This document shows positions 26,222-35,692 of a stretch of DNA of 64,000 nt, piece by piece. The notes below the pieces were generated by a model. The model saw nothing but the letters and a program-made list of their open reading frames with translations, did no database searches and was not told the origin of the DNA. Position numbers and translations under genes: made by a program. Each line of letters opens with the position of its first letter. The stretch's first letter is position 1. This DNA is from Paenibacillus sp. KS-LC4 (GTDB lineage: Bacteria; Bacillota; Bacilli; Paenibacillales; Paenibacillaceae), in the NCBI RefSeq assembly GCF_036894955.1, contig NZ_CP145905.1, positions 2,312,501 to 2,376,500 on the forward strand. The letters run 5' to 3'.

Positions 26222-27247
26222 TTGGCGATTCAATCGTTATATAAGTTATGGGATGATATGGAGCATTTCGACTTGGGAGATTCCGAGGCAACAGCAGCGG
26301 AATGGCAAGGTCATAAGAGCTTGTATTTAGAAAAGATGAATGCTGCCGTATTTCTGCGCGAGGAGCTGCCGTTTACCTCCTTCCGTTTGAAGGCCGAGGT
26401 GGCGATTCCACATAAGGTCGGCTTTATTGGCTTTATATTCGGAGCAGTGGATACCCAAAATTATGAGCTCGTCTATTTGGCTCCCGTCGAAATTCAATAT
26501 GATCCGATTATGAATGGGTCAATGACCTGGCAAATATATAATGGAGCCCGCTATCAGAAAGCATTGCCTAACACAACGGGGGTTTGGCAGAAGCTCGCGA
26601 TTGAGGTGCATCCGAACGGTGCGTTGGTTTATTTGGGCGATGATTCCGAACCAAAGCTCATTGTGACAAAATTGCAGCATGGGGGCAGGCCAGGAAAAAT
26701 TGGTTTTTGGAGTTTTATGCATAGCTATATTCGAGATTTATCTATTGAACAAATCGAGCCACGGCCACTGAATGAAAGCGGAGCTGAAATGTACAAGCAA
26801 GGCAAAGACATTGTCTTAGCGGATACTACGGTAAGAGAATGGATGCTGTCAGAGCCTTATTTACAAGGAGAGAACTCTCCCGCAGAGCAGCGCTGGCTGA
26901 AGGCGAAGGTGGAGGAGAACGGCATACTCAATGTTAATCGCTGGTTTACAGCAGAGCCTGGGAGCACGGTAGAGGCTAGAAGTATGATTCAGCTTCCTTC
27001 CAATCACGAATCCGTTATTTCATTTGGTTTTAGCGATCATCTTCGGCTGTGGATTAATGATCAGGAAATTTACCAAGGAAGCTGGCAGTGGAATCCGCCG
27101 TCAAGCGATGGAAGAATTTCTGGAGACTTTTATCAGGCAGTTGTCAAATGGCAAGCTGGTGAAAACCGTATTCGTGCGGAGATAGCGCAAAGCGAAAGTT
27201 TTGGCTGGGGTTTGACATTGCGGACAGGCCTAAACGATGTATTTTAA
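26222..27247 (+). CDS. Orphan two-part beta-rich protein (unknown)
   Basis: 341 residues from TTG 26222, which has AAAGGA upstream; an in-frame ATG at 26198 adds 8 residues. The first 190 residues resemble a concanavalin/LamG-like or DUF1080-like sugar-binding jelly roll (VGFIGFIFGAVDTQNYELVY, MTWQIYNGARY, PGKIGFWSF). The second part (about 220-341) looks like another beta-sandwich with SFGFSDHLRLWINDQEIYQG. No signal peptide, no catalytic motif recognised. It stands alone between two oxidoreductase genes and ends at a strong terminator. I do not assign a function; cytoplasmic carbohydrate binding is only a guess. Confidence 0.7.
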   Translation: MAIQSLYKLWDDMEHFDLGDSEATAAEWQGHKSLYLEKMNAAVFLREELPFTSFRLKAEVAIPHKVGFIGFIFGAVDTQNYELVYLAPVEIQYDPIMNGSMTWQIYNGARYQKALPNTTGVWQKLAIEVHPNGALVYLGDDSEPKLIVTKLQHGGRPGKIGFWSFMHSYIRDLSIEQIEPRPLNESGAEMYKQGKDIVLADTTVREWMLSEPYLQGENSPAEQRWLKAKVEENGILNVNRWFTAEPGSTVEARSMIQLPSNHESVISFGFSDHLRLWINDQEIYQGSWQWNPPSSDGRISGDFYQAVVKWQAGENRIRAEIAQSESFGWGLTLRTGLNDVF

Positions 27248-27268
27248 TTTTTTTTCATAAATCAAAAT

Positions 27269-27314
27269 AAGGGCTTTCCCGTCAGGTCATTATCGCCTTG
27301 ACGGGAGAGCCCTT
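27269..27314. terminator. Bidirectional terminator
   Basis: AAGGGCT-TCCCGTCA (from 27269) pairs with TGACGGGA-GAGCCCTT (to 27314), with A/T-rich flanks on each side. It serves the convergent genes ending at 27247 and 27331. Confidence 0.8.
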
Positions 27315-27330
27315 GTTTAGTCGATATAGC

Positions 27331-28449
27331 TTATTCCGTTATCGGAAACCAGCCTGGCGCGTGCGTAATCGCTCCCCATAAGCCATCAGGAATGACAAGA
27401 CGCTCTTGATCCTGCTTGGATAGCGTAGTCACGATAGCCTGCTCGTTGCCTTGCTTGATTTTCTCCGTCCAATCCGGGTCCATAATGAGCTCGCGGCCGA
27501 GGGCGATGAACGGCACGCCGGAGTTTTTCGCTTGCAGAGCCTCCTCAGCAGTTGTGATGCCGCCAACGCCGATGAATGGAATGTGCTCGCTGTATTTTTC
27601 GACGAACCAGGCCATGCGGCTTTGTGAATCCTGTTCGCCTCTGCGCGGCTTCGACCAGAAATCATTAAGCGACACATGCAAATAATCCAGCTTCTGCTCG
27701 ATTAGAGCGTTAACGAGATGGTACGAATGCTCCATCGTCAAGCCTTCCTCTTCAGGCTCCTCCGGCGAGAAGCGATAGCCCACCAGAAATGGCTGTGGCG
27801 CCAAAGCTGCCGCTTTCTGAACGGCTTCAACGACGTAGAGCGGGAACGCCATCCGTTTATGGATGGAGCCGCCCCAGTCGTCGGTACGCACATTGGAAGC
27901 CGGGGAATAAAATTGCTGCAGCAAATAGCCGTTGGCGCCGTGAATTTCCACACCGTCAAAGCCAGCCTCAATGGCGCGGCGGGTCGCTTCGCCAAAGTCG
28001 GCGATAATCGCTTTGATTTCCTCCTCGGTTAGCTCGCGTGGTACAATACCGCCTTCCTGCTGGGCAATGCTGCTGGCGCTCACTAAATCATCATTCGGCA
28101 CTAGGCCGGGGAAGCAGGATCTTCCGCCATGAAAAATTTGCAAAATCGCCTTAGCGCCGCGGCTTTTAATCGCATCGGCCAGACGCTTAAGGCTCGGAAT
28201 CATCTCGTCGGTATCCGCGCCAAATTCGCCCGGGAAGCCTTTACCGTTGCGGCTTACGTAGACGCAAGCTGTAACGACGATGCCGGGCCCCGCACTGCGA
28301 CGGCTGTAGTAGGCGAGCTCCTCATCAGGCACGGTGCCGTCCGGGTTGGACGAGCAGGTTGTCATAGGCGCCATTACAATACGATTATGTACAGTCATGC
28401 CATTCGCGAAAGTGAATGGTTCAAATAAAGGCTGAAATTGCGGTTTCAT
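27331..28449 (-). CDS. NADH:flavin oxidoreductase (OYE family, YqiG/NamA-like)
   Basis: 372 residues. It begins FQPLFEPFTFANGMTVHNRI, has APMTTCSSNPDG, FDGVEIHGANGYLLQQFYSP and DDWGG at the flavin/substrate site, and ends with FIALGRELIMDPDWTEKI. It differs clearly from the reductase at 24591 and belongs to another OYE branch that lacks an Fe-S domain. The ORF is open to 28533, but ATG 28449 has AGGAGGAAAAG upstream and starts at the expected family position. Single gene; substrate unknown. Confidence 0.9.
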   Translation of the reverse strand: MKPQFQPLFEPFTFANGMTVHNRIVMAPMTTCSSNPDGTVPDEELAYYSRRSAGPGIVVTACVYVSRNGKGFPGEFGADTDEMIPSLKRLADAIKSRGAKAILQIFHGGRSCFPGLVPNDDLVSASSIAQQEGGIVPRELTEEEIKAIIADFGEATRRAIEAGFDGVEIHGANGYLLQQFYSPASNVRTDDWGGSIHKRMAFPLYVVEAVQKAAALAPQPFLVGYRFSPEEPEEEGLTMEHSYHLVNALIEQKLDYLHVSLNDFWSKPRRGEQDSQSRMAWFVEKYSEHIPFIGVGGITTAEEALQAKNSGVPFIALGRELIMDPDWTEKIKQGNEQAIVTTLSKQDQERLVIPDGLWGAITHAPGWFPITE

Positions 28450-28716
28450 TTTCTTTTCCTCCTGATCGCGTAAGAGCAGGCACCGTCTTAAAATAAAAAG
28501 ACAAGAAACGGCTCTTTCATAGTTTATTGCCAAATACTATGCGCTTTATTTTATATGATAGCAGCGGGAAAGGAAAGCGGAGCGAATAAGGTTGCTCATG
28601 CGTGACCTTCACACTAGCACTTGTCCATGTCTTGCAACTCAGAGTATAGTAATAACTTATAACGCATGTGCAGGTCCTTACAAGGTTGATGGTGCTGCGC
28701 AACAAAGGAGCGTGCC

Positions 28717-30537
28717 ATGAAGCTGCAACGGCTGTACGATCAATACGTCCGAAATAATTTGTTTATGAAAATGATTTTGCTGTTTGTTTTGATTACAACG
28801 GGTACAATTGTCACCTTTGCTTATTTTATGTATGATTTTATGTCGCAATCCATCGTCCGCAATGAGCTGGAAAATCAGAAAAAAGCGATGGATAGCGTAA
28901 ACAGCTATATGACCCGCAAATATGATTCCGTCCAGTCCATGATGGTGGATGTATACCGCAATGAGCCGCTATCGCTGAATTTATCTTATTTTTTGCAAAA
29001 CCCGTTTGATGACTATATGAAATTCAGGCTCGATCAAAATATAGATGAGACGAGTGCGAGTCTGCCGAAGGGGCTCGACTATTTTGACAATAAGCTGGAG
29101 GACGATCCTGATATCGAAAATTTGCTGCTGTACAGCTCGAATCGGCAGTTTCTATATGTATATAAGAAAAATCATGTCACGAAGCTCATTTCGTCCAACG
29201 CCTCGCGTTCCTACATTCCCGATGCAATGGCTCAGGAGGATACCCGCGTATCGGTTCCGAATATTTGGGTGCGGCGCGCCATTGAGCAGCACGATCCGGA
29301 GCTGTATGCTTTTCGGCTTCCGATTAATGACAAGCAGACGCTTAAAGGGCTGGGCCAATTGCTCGTTTACTTCAAATCGGAAAATATTGCGCAGGTGCTG
29401 AAAAATTATGAGGGTCAGCTTAAAGGCTACATTGTCGTGCTGAATCCGGCAGGGGAGGTGCTGTTTGACTCCTCGGACAAGTATTATGGACAAATGTATC
29501 CGTATATGGATCAGCTTGACACGCTTTATGGAACGGCAATGCTGGAGCAGGAGTCCTATGTCACGACGCTGACGCAAAATCAGGCGGGCTTTATCGTCGT
29601 CGGCGTAGCGCCGAAGGCGGAGGTCGCAGCAGCAGCCCAAGGGCTGAAGCAGATGATTATGCTGATCAGCGCGCTGTGCATTGCCGTCGTGCTGCTGGTG
29701 CCGACGCTCGCCGTCGTCAATTTTGCCAAACGGACGAATAAAATTATTCGCTTTATGCGCAAGGTGGAGAGCGGTGAGCTGGGCGCGCGCATTCAAGATG
29801 ACAGGGGCGATGAGCTGGGGCAAATTGCGCGCAGCTTTAATGATATGCTCGATGAGCTAAGCCGCCATATCGACACAGTATATAAGGCGGAAATCAAGCA
29901 AAAGCATACGGAGCTTGCGGCTTTGCAGGCGAGGGTTAATCCGCATTTTCTATACAATACGCTGGAGGTTATTCGCATGCGGGCCGTCTCGCAGGGGGCG
30001 AAGGATGTTGGCGAAATGATTTACAGCCTGTCGGTGCTGTTCAAAAGCTTTGTTCAGCCGAAGGGGAGCAATACGCTTAAGGATGAGCTGGAAACGGCGC
30101 GGCTGTATTTAGAGCTGTTTCGCATTCGTTATAAGGACAGGCTTGCCTATGCTATCTTTTGCGAGGAAGGGCTTGGCGACAAGCAGGTGATGCGGATGGC
30201 GCTCCAGCCGCTTATTGAAAATTACGTGGTGCATGGCTTGCGGCCCCGCAGCATGGACAACGAAGTTCAAGTGGACGTGCGGCGCAAGGAGGAGCGGATT
30301 TGGGTGACGATTGCCGATAACGGCAGCGGCATCAGCAGCAAGCAGCTGGAGGAAATCCGGCAAAGACTGGCACTGCCAGAGGAAGCTGGAGGCGATTCCT
30401 TCGGACTTAGAAGCGTGCATGAGCGGCTGCAATTGCTATACGGAAGCGAATATGGGCTCGATATCGACAGCAAAGAGGGAGAGGGGACGACGGTCACGCT
30501 GTCCTTTCCCTATGACAAGGAGGCAGAGCATGTATAG
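28717..30537 (+). CDS. YesM-type sensor histidine kinase (mannoside locus)
   Basis: 606 residues. Membrane helices at about 18-40 (MILLFVLITTGTIVTFAYFM) and about 312-335 enclose a large extracellular sensor. A HAMP domain follows (FMRKVESGELGARIQDDRGD), then the phospho-acceptor motif NPHFLYNTLEVIRMRA and an HATPase domain (QPLIENYVVHGL, DNGSGI, FGLRSVHERLQLLYG). The next gene, overlapping by 8 bases, is its response regulator, and the target is the mannoside ABC/glycosidase operon just downstream. Start ATG 28717 follows AAAGGAG. Ligand probably a mannose-containing glycan or its binding protein. Confidence 0.9.
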   Translation: MKLQRLYDQYVRNNLFMKMILLFVLITTGTIVTFAYFMYDFMSQSIVRNELENQKKAMDSVNSYMTRKYDSVQSMMVDVYRNEPLSLNLSYFLQNPFDDYMKFRLDQNIDETSASLPKGLDYFDNKLEDDPDIENLLLYSSNRQFLYVYKKNHVTKLISSNASRSYIPDAMAQEDTRVSVPNIWVRRAIEQHDPELYAFRLPINDKQTLKGLGQLLVYFKSENIAQVLKNYEGQLKGYIVVLNPAGEVLFDSSDKYYGQMYPYMDQLDTLYGTAMLEQESYVTTLTQNQAGFIVVGVAPKAEVAAAAQGLKQMIMLISALCIAVVLLVPTLAVVNFAKRTNKIIRFMRKVESGELGARIQDDRGDELGQIARSFNDMLDELSRHIDTVYKAEIKQKHTELAALQARVNPHFLYNTLEVIRMRAVSQGAKDVGEMIYSLSVLFKSFVQPKGSNTLKDELETARLYLELFRIRYKDRLAYAIFCEEGLGDKQVMRMALQPLIENYVVHGLRPRSMDNEVQVDVRRKEERIWVTIADNGSGISSKQLEEIRQRLALPEEAGGDSFGLRSVHERLQLLYGSEYGLDIDSKEGEGTTVTLSFPYDKEAEHV

Positions 30538-32056
30538 AGTATTCATCGTGGATGATGAGCCATTTATTATTGATGGACTATATGACATTATTGACTGGTC
30601 GGCCTTTGGCCTAGAAATCGTCGGCAGCGCGGAAAATGGTCAGGAAGCGCTGGCCGCTTTGATGGATTTACCCGCTGATATATTATTGACCGATATTTCG
30701 ATGCCGACGATGGATGGCCTCACGCTTATTCGGGAAGTGCGTAAATTTCGCCCGGATCTCAAAATGATTATTTTAAGCGGCTATAGCGAGTTCAATTATA
30801 TAAAAGAGGGCTTAAAGCTTGGCGTCGAAAACTACTTGCTCAAGCCGATTAATCTTGACGAGCTGCAGGAAACGCTCGCGGGCACGATTGACAAGCTGAA
30901 CGCCAGCAAGGCGGACCGACTGTTCAGCGAATACGATATTCGTATTTTGCGCGATAATATATTGTACCGCTGGCTGACAGGGCGCATTGCGCCAAATGAG
31001 CTGCAGGAGCGAATGGAGCTGCTTCAGCTAAGTCTCGACCGACCGTATGTCGTTACCGCTGTCATACGTACGGATGAGCCGTCATCACCAGCCTACGAGG
31101 CTGCTCAGCGCTTAGCGCTGCAAGACTCGTCGATGCTGCCGTTTGTCGATATTGATGGCGATTTGGTCATCGTATTTATGCTTGATGAGCCTGAGGAGGG
31201 CAAGCGTAAGGCGATAGAAAAGCTGCGAGGTATGCAGCCGAAGCTGGCGAGGCGCGTCATGCGGCTCTCCATCGGCAGCGCCGAGGCAATGGGGGAAGCA
31301 GCGCCGCGCAGCTATGCGAATGCGAAGAAGGCGCAGGAATATTTTCTGCTGCATGATGATCTCGAAATATTAGATTATGATCTGCTTGTGCAGGGAGAGG
31401 CGTCAGGGACGGCAAACGAGGCTGCTGCCCCGCTCGATTGGCCCTCCTTTGCGAGGCTGATTAAAGCGAGGGATATAGAGAAGCTCCATGAAGCGATTGA
31501 GGCGGAGTTCGAGCGCTGTCATGCAAGGGAAGGCATTACACCTGCCTTCATACAAAGCATGGCGATTGAGCTGATGATTCGCTTCAAGATGGAGCTGAGG
31601 GAGATCAAGCAGACCGATCAGCCGGAGCTGTATGAGGCGGGCTTCGCCAAAATTATGCAGCTTGCTTCGATTGACGGACTGATGGCGGTTGTGAAGGAAG
31701 CAGCAGCCTTGACGGTGGAATCGCTGCTGCGGGATGTGAAAAGCCCGATCATTCAATTGGTGCTGAGCGAGGTGCATGAGCACTATGCCCAGCCGTTGTC
31801 GCTTAAGCTGCTCGGTCAGCAATATCATATTCATCCGGTTTATCTCGGCCATCTGTTCCAGAAGGAGACGAATGAAACCTTTACGGAATATATAAATAAA
31901 TACCGCATCGGCAAAGCACAGCAGCTGCTAAAGGAAACGCAGCTTAAGGTGCAGGAAATTGCGGCAACCGTCGGCTACTGGGAGACAGGCTATTTTTACA
32001 AACAATTTAAAAAATACGTCGGAATTTCCCCGACTGAATACAAGGGACTACTCTAA
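30530..32056 (+). CDS. YesN-type response regulator (mannoside locus)
   Basis: 508 residues. Receiver domain at 1-120: FIVDDEPFIIDGL, phospho-acceptor Asp in ILLTDISMPTMDG, Lys in YLLKPIN. The C-terminal AraC double HTH (LLGQQYHIHPVYLGHLFQ; VQEIAATVGYWETGYFYKQF) ends GISPTEYKGLL. The reading frame is open upstream, but ATG 30530 has a perfect AAGGAGG and overlaps the kinase stop by 8 bases, giving translational coupling. The gene ends inside its own terminator hairpin. It probably activates the transporter and glycosidase genes at 32183-43361. Confidence 0.92.
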   Translation: MYRVFIVDDEPFIIDGLYDIIDWSAFGLEIVGSAENGQEALAALMDLPADILLTDISMPTMDGLTLIREVRKFRPDLKMIILSGYSEFNYIKEGLKLGVENYLLKPINLDELQETLAGTIDKLNASKADRLFSEYDIRILRDNILYRWLTGRIAPNELQERMELLQLSLDRPYVVTAVIRTDEPSSPAYEAAQRLALQDSSMLPFVDIDGDLVIVFMLDEPEEGKRKAIEKLRGMQPKLARRVMRLSIGSAEAMGEAAPRSYANAKKAQEYFLLHDDLEILDYDLLVQGEASGTANEAAAPLDWPSFARLIKARDIEKLHEAIEAEFERCHAREGITPAFIQSMAIELMIRFKMELREIKQTDQPELYEAGFAKIMQLASIDGLMAVVKEAAALTVESLLRDVKSPIIQLVLSEVHEHYAQPLSLKLLGQQYHIHPVYLGHLFQKETNETFTEYINKYRIGKAQQLLKETQLKVQEIAATVGYWETGYFYKQFKKYVGISPTEYKGLL

Positions 32057-32078
32057 TCACAGGATGGAGTAGTTTTTT
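32047..32078 (+). terminator. Terminator overlapping the response-regulator stop codon
   Basis: ACTACTC (32047-32053) pairs with GAGTAGT (32067-32073), followed by TTTTT. It separates the regulatory genes from the transporter operon. Confidence 0.75.
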
Positions 32079-32182
32079 CTTTAATTTGTACATCATACCT
32101 TTAGTTTGTGGTCTATATGAAAATAGCTGCATCCGTTAATTTTAAACATAGAGTACAGAACATAGATTGGGGAGGAAAAAAA

Positions 32183-33658
32183 ATGAGTAACAAGAGAAAA
32201 AGATTTATGCCGCTGCTTGCCTTGCTGATGGTTGCATCGCTTGTGCTGGGCGCTTGCGGAAGTAAAAATGAAAGCGGCGGTGAAGCGGGAACAGCCGAAA
32301 AACCGGTTGAGCTTATCTGGTACACCATTGGTACACCGCAAAAAGATGTAGATAAAGTGATGGCCGAGGTGAGCAAATACACGGCGGAGAAAATTGGCGT
32401 TACGATTAAAATGAATATGGTGGACTGGGGCGATTACGCTCAGAAGCTGCAAGTGATGACAGCATCCGGCGATCCGGTTGACATTATGTTTACAGCTTCA
32501 TGGGCATTCGATTATGTGCAAAATGCAAGAAAAGGCGCTTTCCTGCAAATCGACGATTTGCTGAAGGAAAAAGGCCAAGGCATCGTTAGCGCACTGGACC
32601 CGGCTTTCCTTGAAGGCTCCAAGGTCGATGGCCATAACTACGGCATTCCAGCCAATAAAGAATTGCCGGCGCAAGAGGTATGGCGCTTCAACAAGCAGTT
32701 GCTCGACAAGTACGGCCTAGACATTTCAGGAGTAAACACGCTAGAGAGCTTGGAGCCGCTGCTGAAAACGATTAAAGAAAATGAGCCGGACGTATACGCG
32801 CTTGCGGTAGACAAAAACCAAATGCCGTATGTGAAATACGACTACATTATTGAGAAGCTGCCAATGGCGGTTGCGCTCGATACAACAGACTACAAAATCG
32901 TAAACGTGCTTGATACGCCTGAGATGAAGCAAATTCTCGGCACGATGCACAAATATTACAAAGCAGGCTACATTCCGACGGAAGCCGCAACGATGGATTC
33001 CATGACGGATGCGCAAACGACGGGCAAATGGTTTGCGGACCGTGCGACCTCGCAGCCATTCGCGGACAATCTATGGTCGGCGAGCTACGGCTACCCAGTT
33101 GTATCGACGCCAGCGAGCGATGCTCTCATTTACAACTGGTCGGTCATGGGCTCGATGCAGGCCATTTCCGCTAACTCCGCTTATCCAGAAAAAGCGATGG
33201 AGTTTCTGAACCTGCTGAATACGGACCCTGTCCTGCGCAATATGATTGATTCGGGTATTGAAGGCGTGCATTACAAAAAGGTAAGCGACACCGTTATGGA
33301 AAATCTCGACGAGTCGAAAAACTACGATATGCCAACCTTCTCGCTTGGCAATCTGATGATTACGTATTTGAATACGACAGACCCGGCGAACAAATGGGAA
33401 GAGTTCAAGAAGTTTAATGATGCGGGTACAGTAGCGCCGCTGCTGGGCTTCAACTTCGATACTTCGAAGGTGACAACAGAAATTGCTTCTGTACAAAACG
33501 TAAAAGAAGAGTACTGGGCCGCTCTAATGACCGGTACGGTTGACCCTGAAGTTTATTTGCCGCGTGCCAATGAGAAGTTTAAAGCGGCAGGCCTGGATAA
33601 AATTATTGAGGAAGCGCAGCGCCAGCTTGATGAGTGGAGAGCCGCGAACGGCAAGTAA
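32183..33658 (+). CDS. Sugar-binding lipoprotein (LplA/YtcQ type)
   Basis: 491 residues with signal peptide and lipobox LVLGAC, then the solute-binding fold starting VELIWYTIGTPQKDVDKVM. This is the large LplA/YtcQ-type binding protein that pairs with LplB/LplC permeases. ATG 32183 with GGGGAGG is the start; the longer frame from 32108 lacks a site. It delivers oligosaccharide to the permeases encoded next. The glycosidases downstream point to alpha-mannosides such as N-glycan or yeast-mannan fragments; this is inference. Confidence 0.92.
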   Translation: MSNKRKRFMPLLALLMVASLVLGACGSKNESGGEAGTAEKPVELIWYTIGTPQKDVDKVMAEVSKYTAEKIGVTIKMNMVDWGDYAQKLQVMTASGDPVDIMFTASWAFDYVQNARKGAFLQIDDLLKEKGQGIVSALDPAFLEGSKVDGHNYGIPANKELPAQEVWRFNKQLLDKYGLDISGVNTLESLEPLLKTIKENEPDVYALAVDKNQMPYVKYDYIIEKLPMAVALDTTDYKIVNVLDTPEMKQILGTMHKYYKAGYIPTEAATMDSMTDAQTTGKWFADRATSQPFADNLWSASYGYPVVSTPASDALIYNWSVMGSMQAISANSAYPEKAMEFLNLLNTDPVLRNMIDSGIEGVHYKKVSDTVMENLDESKNYDMPTFSLGNLMITYLNTTDPANKWEEFKKFNDAGTVAPLLGFNFDTSKVTTEIASVQNVKEEYWAALMTGTVDPEVYLPRANEKFKAAGLDKIIEEAQRQLDEWRAANGK

Positions 33659-33662
33659 AGCG

Positions 33663-33702
33663 GAAGGCGTGGGGCGAATGATCGTATTCGCTTCATGCCT
33701 TC
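33663..33702 (+). promoter_or_regulatory. Intercistronic hairpin after the binding-protein gene
   Basis: GAAGGC (33663-33668) pairs with GCCTTC (33697-33702), and GCGAAT (33674-33679) with ATTCGC (33686-33691), without a T-run. Such structures often stabilise the binding-protein message so it outnumbers the permeases. Confidence 0.55.
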
Positions 33703-33735
33703 TCTCATTAATTCGACTGCGAAGAGGTGAAGAAA

Positions 33736-34674
33736 GTGGGAGCTATAGGACGTTTTTTCAAGGATATGAACAAAAATACTGCCATGCTGCTAATGGTGCT
33801 TCCAGCTACAGCCTGGTTTATTCTATTTTCCTACCTGCCGATGGCGGGCATGATTATTGCCTTCAAGGAATACCGCTACAGCCGCAATGGCTTTCTGGCC
33901 AGCATTATGGAAAGCAAATGGGTAGGCTTTCAAAACTTCAAGTTTCTGTTCAGTACGAATGATGCCTATATCATTACTCGCAATACGGTGCTGTACAATG
34001 TTGTGTTTATCGTGCTGGGCCTTGTCATTGCAGTAGCAATGGCGATTATGCTTGCCGAAATTACGAACAAGCGCCTTGCCAAGCTTTATCAAACGGGGAT
34101 GTTTCTGCCTTATTTTCTATCGTGGGTTATCGTGGGCTACTTCGTCTACAGCTTCTTGAGCTTGGATAGAGGCGTGTTCAACCAAATTGCGGAGATGCTG
34201 GGCATGGACCCGGTCAACTGGTATTCGAGCCCTGGCTATTGGCCGGTTATGATCGTCGTCGTCTTCCTATGGAAATCGGTCGGCTATAATAGCGTCATTT
34301 ATTTGGCCGCTATTATGGGCATCGACAAGTCGCTTTATGAAGCGGCAATGATTGACGGCGCAAACAAATGGCAGCAAATCCGCAATGTAACGCTTCCGAT
34401 GCTGATGCCGCTCATGACGATTTTGACGCTGCTGGCGATCGGGAAAATTTTCTATGCCGACTTTGGCCTCTTCTTCCAAGTGCCGCGCGATTCGGGTACG
34501 CTCTATAGCGTGACGAACGTTATTGATACTTACGTTTATCGCGGGCTTAAATCCACGGGTGAGATCGGCATGACGACGGCTGCGGGCTTGTACCAGTCGA
34601 TTATCGGCTTCATTCTGGTTATTACATCCAATGGTATCGTACGCAAGTTTAATAAGGACAACGCATTGTTTTAG
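33736..34674 (+). CDS. Sugar ABC permease (LplB type)
   Basis: About 312 residues, six membrane helices, beginning with a short cytoplasmic part and WFILFSYLPMAGMIIAFKEY, characteristic of LplB-like proteins. The EAA loop is YEAAMIDGANKWQQIRNVTL. GTG 33736 follows AGAGGTGA; GTG 33727 is an in-frame alternative. Forms the translocation channel with the LplC-type partner. No ATPase gene is present in the locus, so a shared ATPase from elsewhere is needed. Confidence 0.9.
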   Translation: MGAIGRFFKDMNKNTAMLLMVLPATAWFILFSYLPMAGMIIAFKEYRYSRNGFLASIMESKWVGFQNFKFLFSTNDAYIITRNTVLYNVVFIVLGLVIAVAMAIMLAEITNKRLAKLYQTGMFLPYFLSWVIVGYFVYSFLSLDRGVFNQIAEMLGMDPVNWYSSPGYWPVMIVVVFLWKSVGYNSVIYLAAIMGIDKSLYEAAMIDGANKWQQIRNVTLPMLMPLMTILTLLAIGKIFYADFGLFFQVPRDSGTLYSVTNVIDTYVYRGLKSTGEIGMTTAAGLYQSIIGFILVITSNGIVRKFNKDNALF

Positions 34675-34743
34675 GACGGGCGTCAGCAGGCTTGCTCAAC
34701 ATGTACGAAGAACAGAAGTCCAAAACAAAAGGGGGAAACGGCT

Positions 34744-35661
34744 GTGTCTGTTGGAACGATTAAGAGCCGTGATTTTCATAAGCTCTCGCCAGCGTGGAAT
34801 TTTATTTTTCATGCCGTGGCTGGTATATTTGCCTTATTATGCGTCTTTCCATTTCTGTTTGTAACGATTATTTCCTTCACGGATGAGGCGACGCTCGCCA
34901 GCAATGGCTATCAGATCATTCCAGAAAAATGGAGCCTGGAGGCGTACCGCTATTTATTCAAGGCGGGCGACCAGCTGTTGCGTTCGTATGGCGTCACGAT
35001 TACGATTACAATAGTCGGCACAATTATCGGTGTCGTATGCTCCGCCTTGTTCGCTTATGCGATTTCGCGCCGCAATTTTAAGTATCGCAACTTTTTCGCC
35101 TTTTTTGCCTTCTTCACGATGCTGTTTAATGGCGGTCTCGTTCCGACGTATATCGTCATGACACAGCTGCTAGGGCTGAAGGATTCCTTGTGGGCACTTA
35201 TTTTGCCGCTAGCGGTTAATGCTTTCTACATTATGATTTTGCGGACGTTTTTCTCGACGATGGTGCCGGATGCCATTATTGAATCGGGCAAAATCGACGG
35301 CGCTGGCGAGTTCGGCATTTTCTTCCGCCTCGTTTTGCCTTTGTCGCTTCCAGGTCTTGCGACCATTGGCCTGTTCTGTACGCTAGGCTACTGGAATGAT
35401 TGGTTCAATGCGCTGCTGTATATTGATTCTCCTAATTTGGTGCCGCTGCAATCCATGCTGATGCGAATTGAGAACAGCATGCAATTTATTATGAAAAATT
35501 CACAAAATGCTTCGCTAAGCGTGGGCGTGCTGCAATCCATGCCGCAGGATACGTCGCGTATGGCCATGGTCGTGCTGGCAACCGGCCCGATTGTGTTCGC
35601 TTATCCGTTTTTCCAGCGTTATTTTATTCAAGGCCTGACGGTAGGCGCTGTAAAAGAATAG
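34744..35661 (+). CDS. Sugar ABC permease (LplC type)
   Basis: 305 residues, six helices. LplC-type features: FLFVTIISFTDEATLASNGY near the N-terminus, EAA-like loop IESGKIDGAGEFGIFFRLVL, and C-terminal FPFFQRYFIQGLTVGAVKE written as YPFFQRYFIQGLTVGAVKE here. Start GTG 34744 after AAAAGGGGGAA. It completes the importer; the glycosidase genes follow after a 313-base gap that contains a repeat element. Confidence 0.9.
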   Translation: MSVGTIKSRDFHKLSPAWNFIFHAVAGIFALLCVFPFLFVTIISFTDEATLASNGYQIIPEKWSLEAYRYLFKAGDQLLRSYGVTITITIVGTIIGVVCSALFAYAISRRNFKYRNFFAFFAFFTMLFNGGLVPTYIVMTQLLGLKDSLWALILPLAVNAFYIMILRTFFSTMVPDAIIESGKIDGAGEFGIFFRLVLPLSLPGLATIGLFCTLGYWNDWFNALLYIDSPNLVPLQSMLMRIENSMQFIMKNSQNASLSVGVLQSMPQDTSRMAMVVLATGPIVFAYPFFQRYFIQGLTVGAVKE

Positions 35662-35692
35662 ATGCTGCTTATGAAAGGTTTAGAAATATTAA

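Noticed and set aside
28071..28449. Frameshift between the two OYE genes
   Set aside because: Each gene is full length with its own start, flavin motifs and terminator; they are separate paralogues.
30311..30529. Upstream extension of the response regulator
   Set aside because: Overlaps the kinase coding sequence in another frame; AAGGAGG and the receiver domain begin at 30530.
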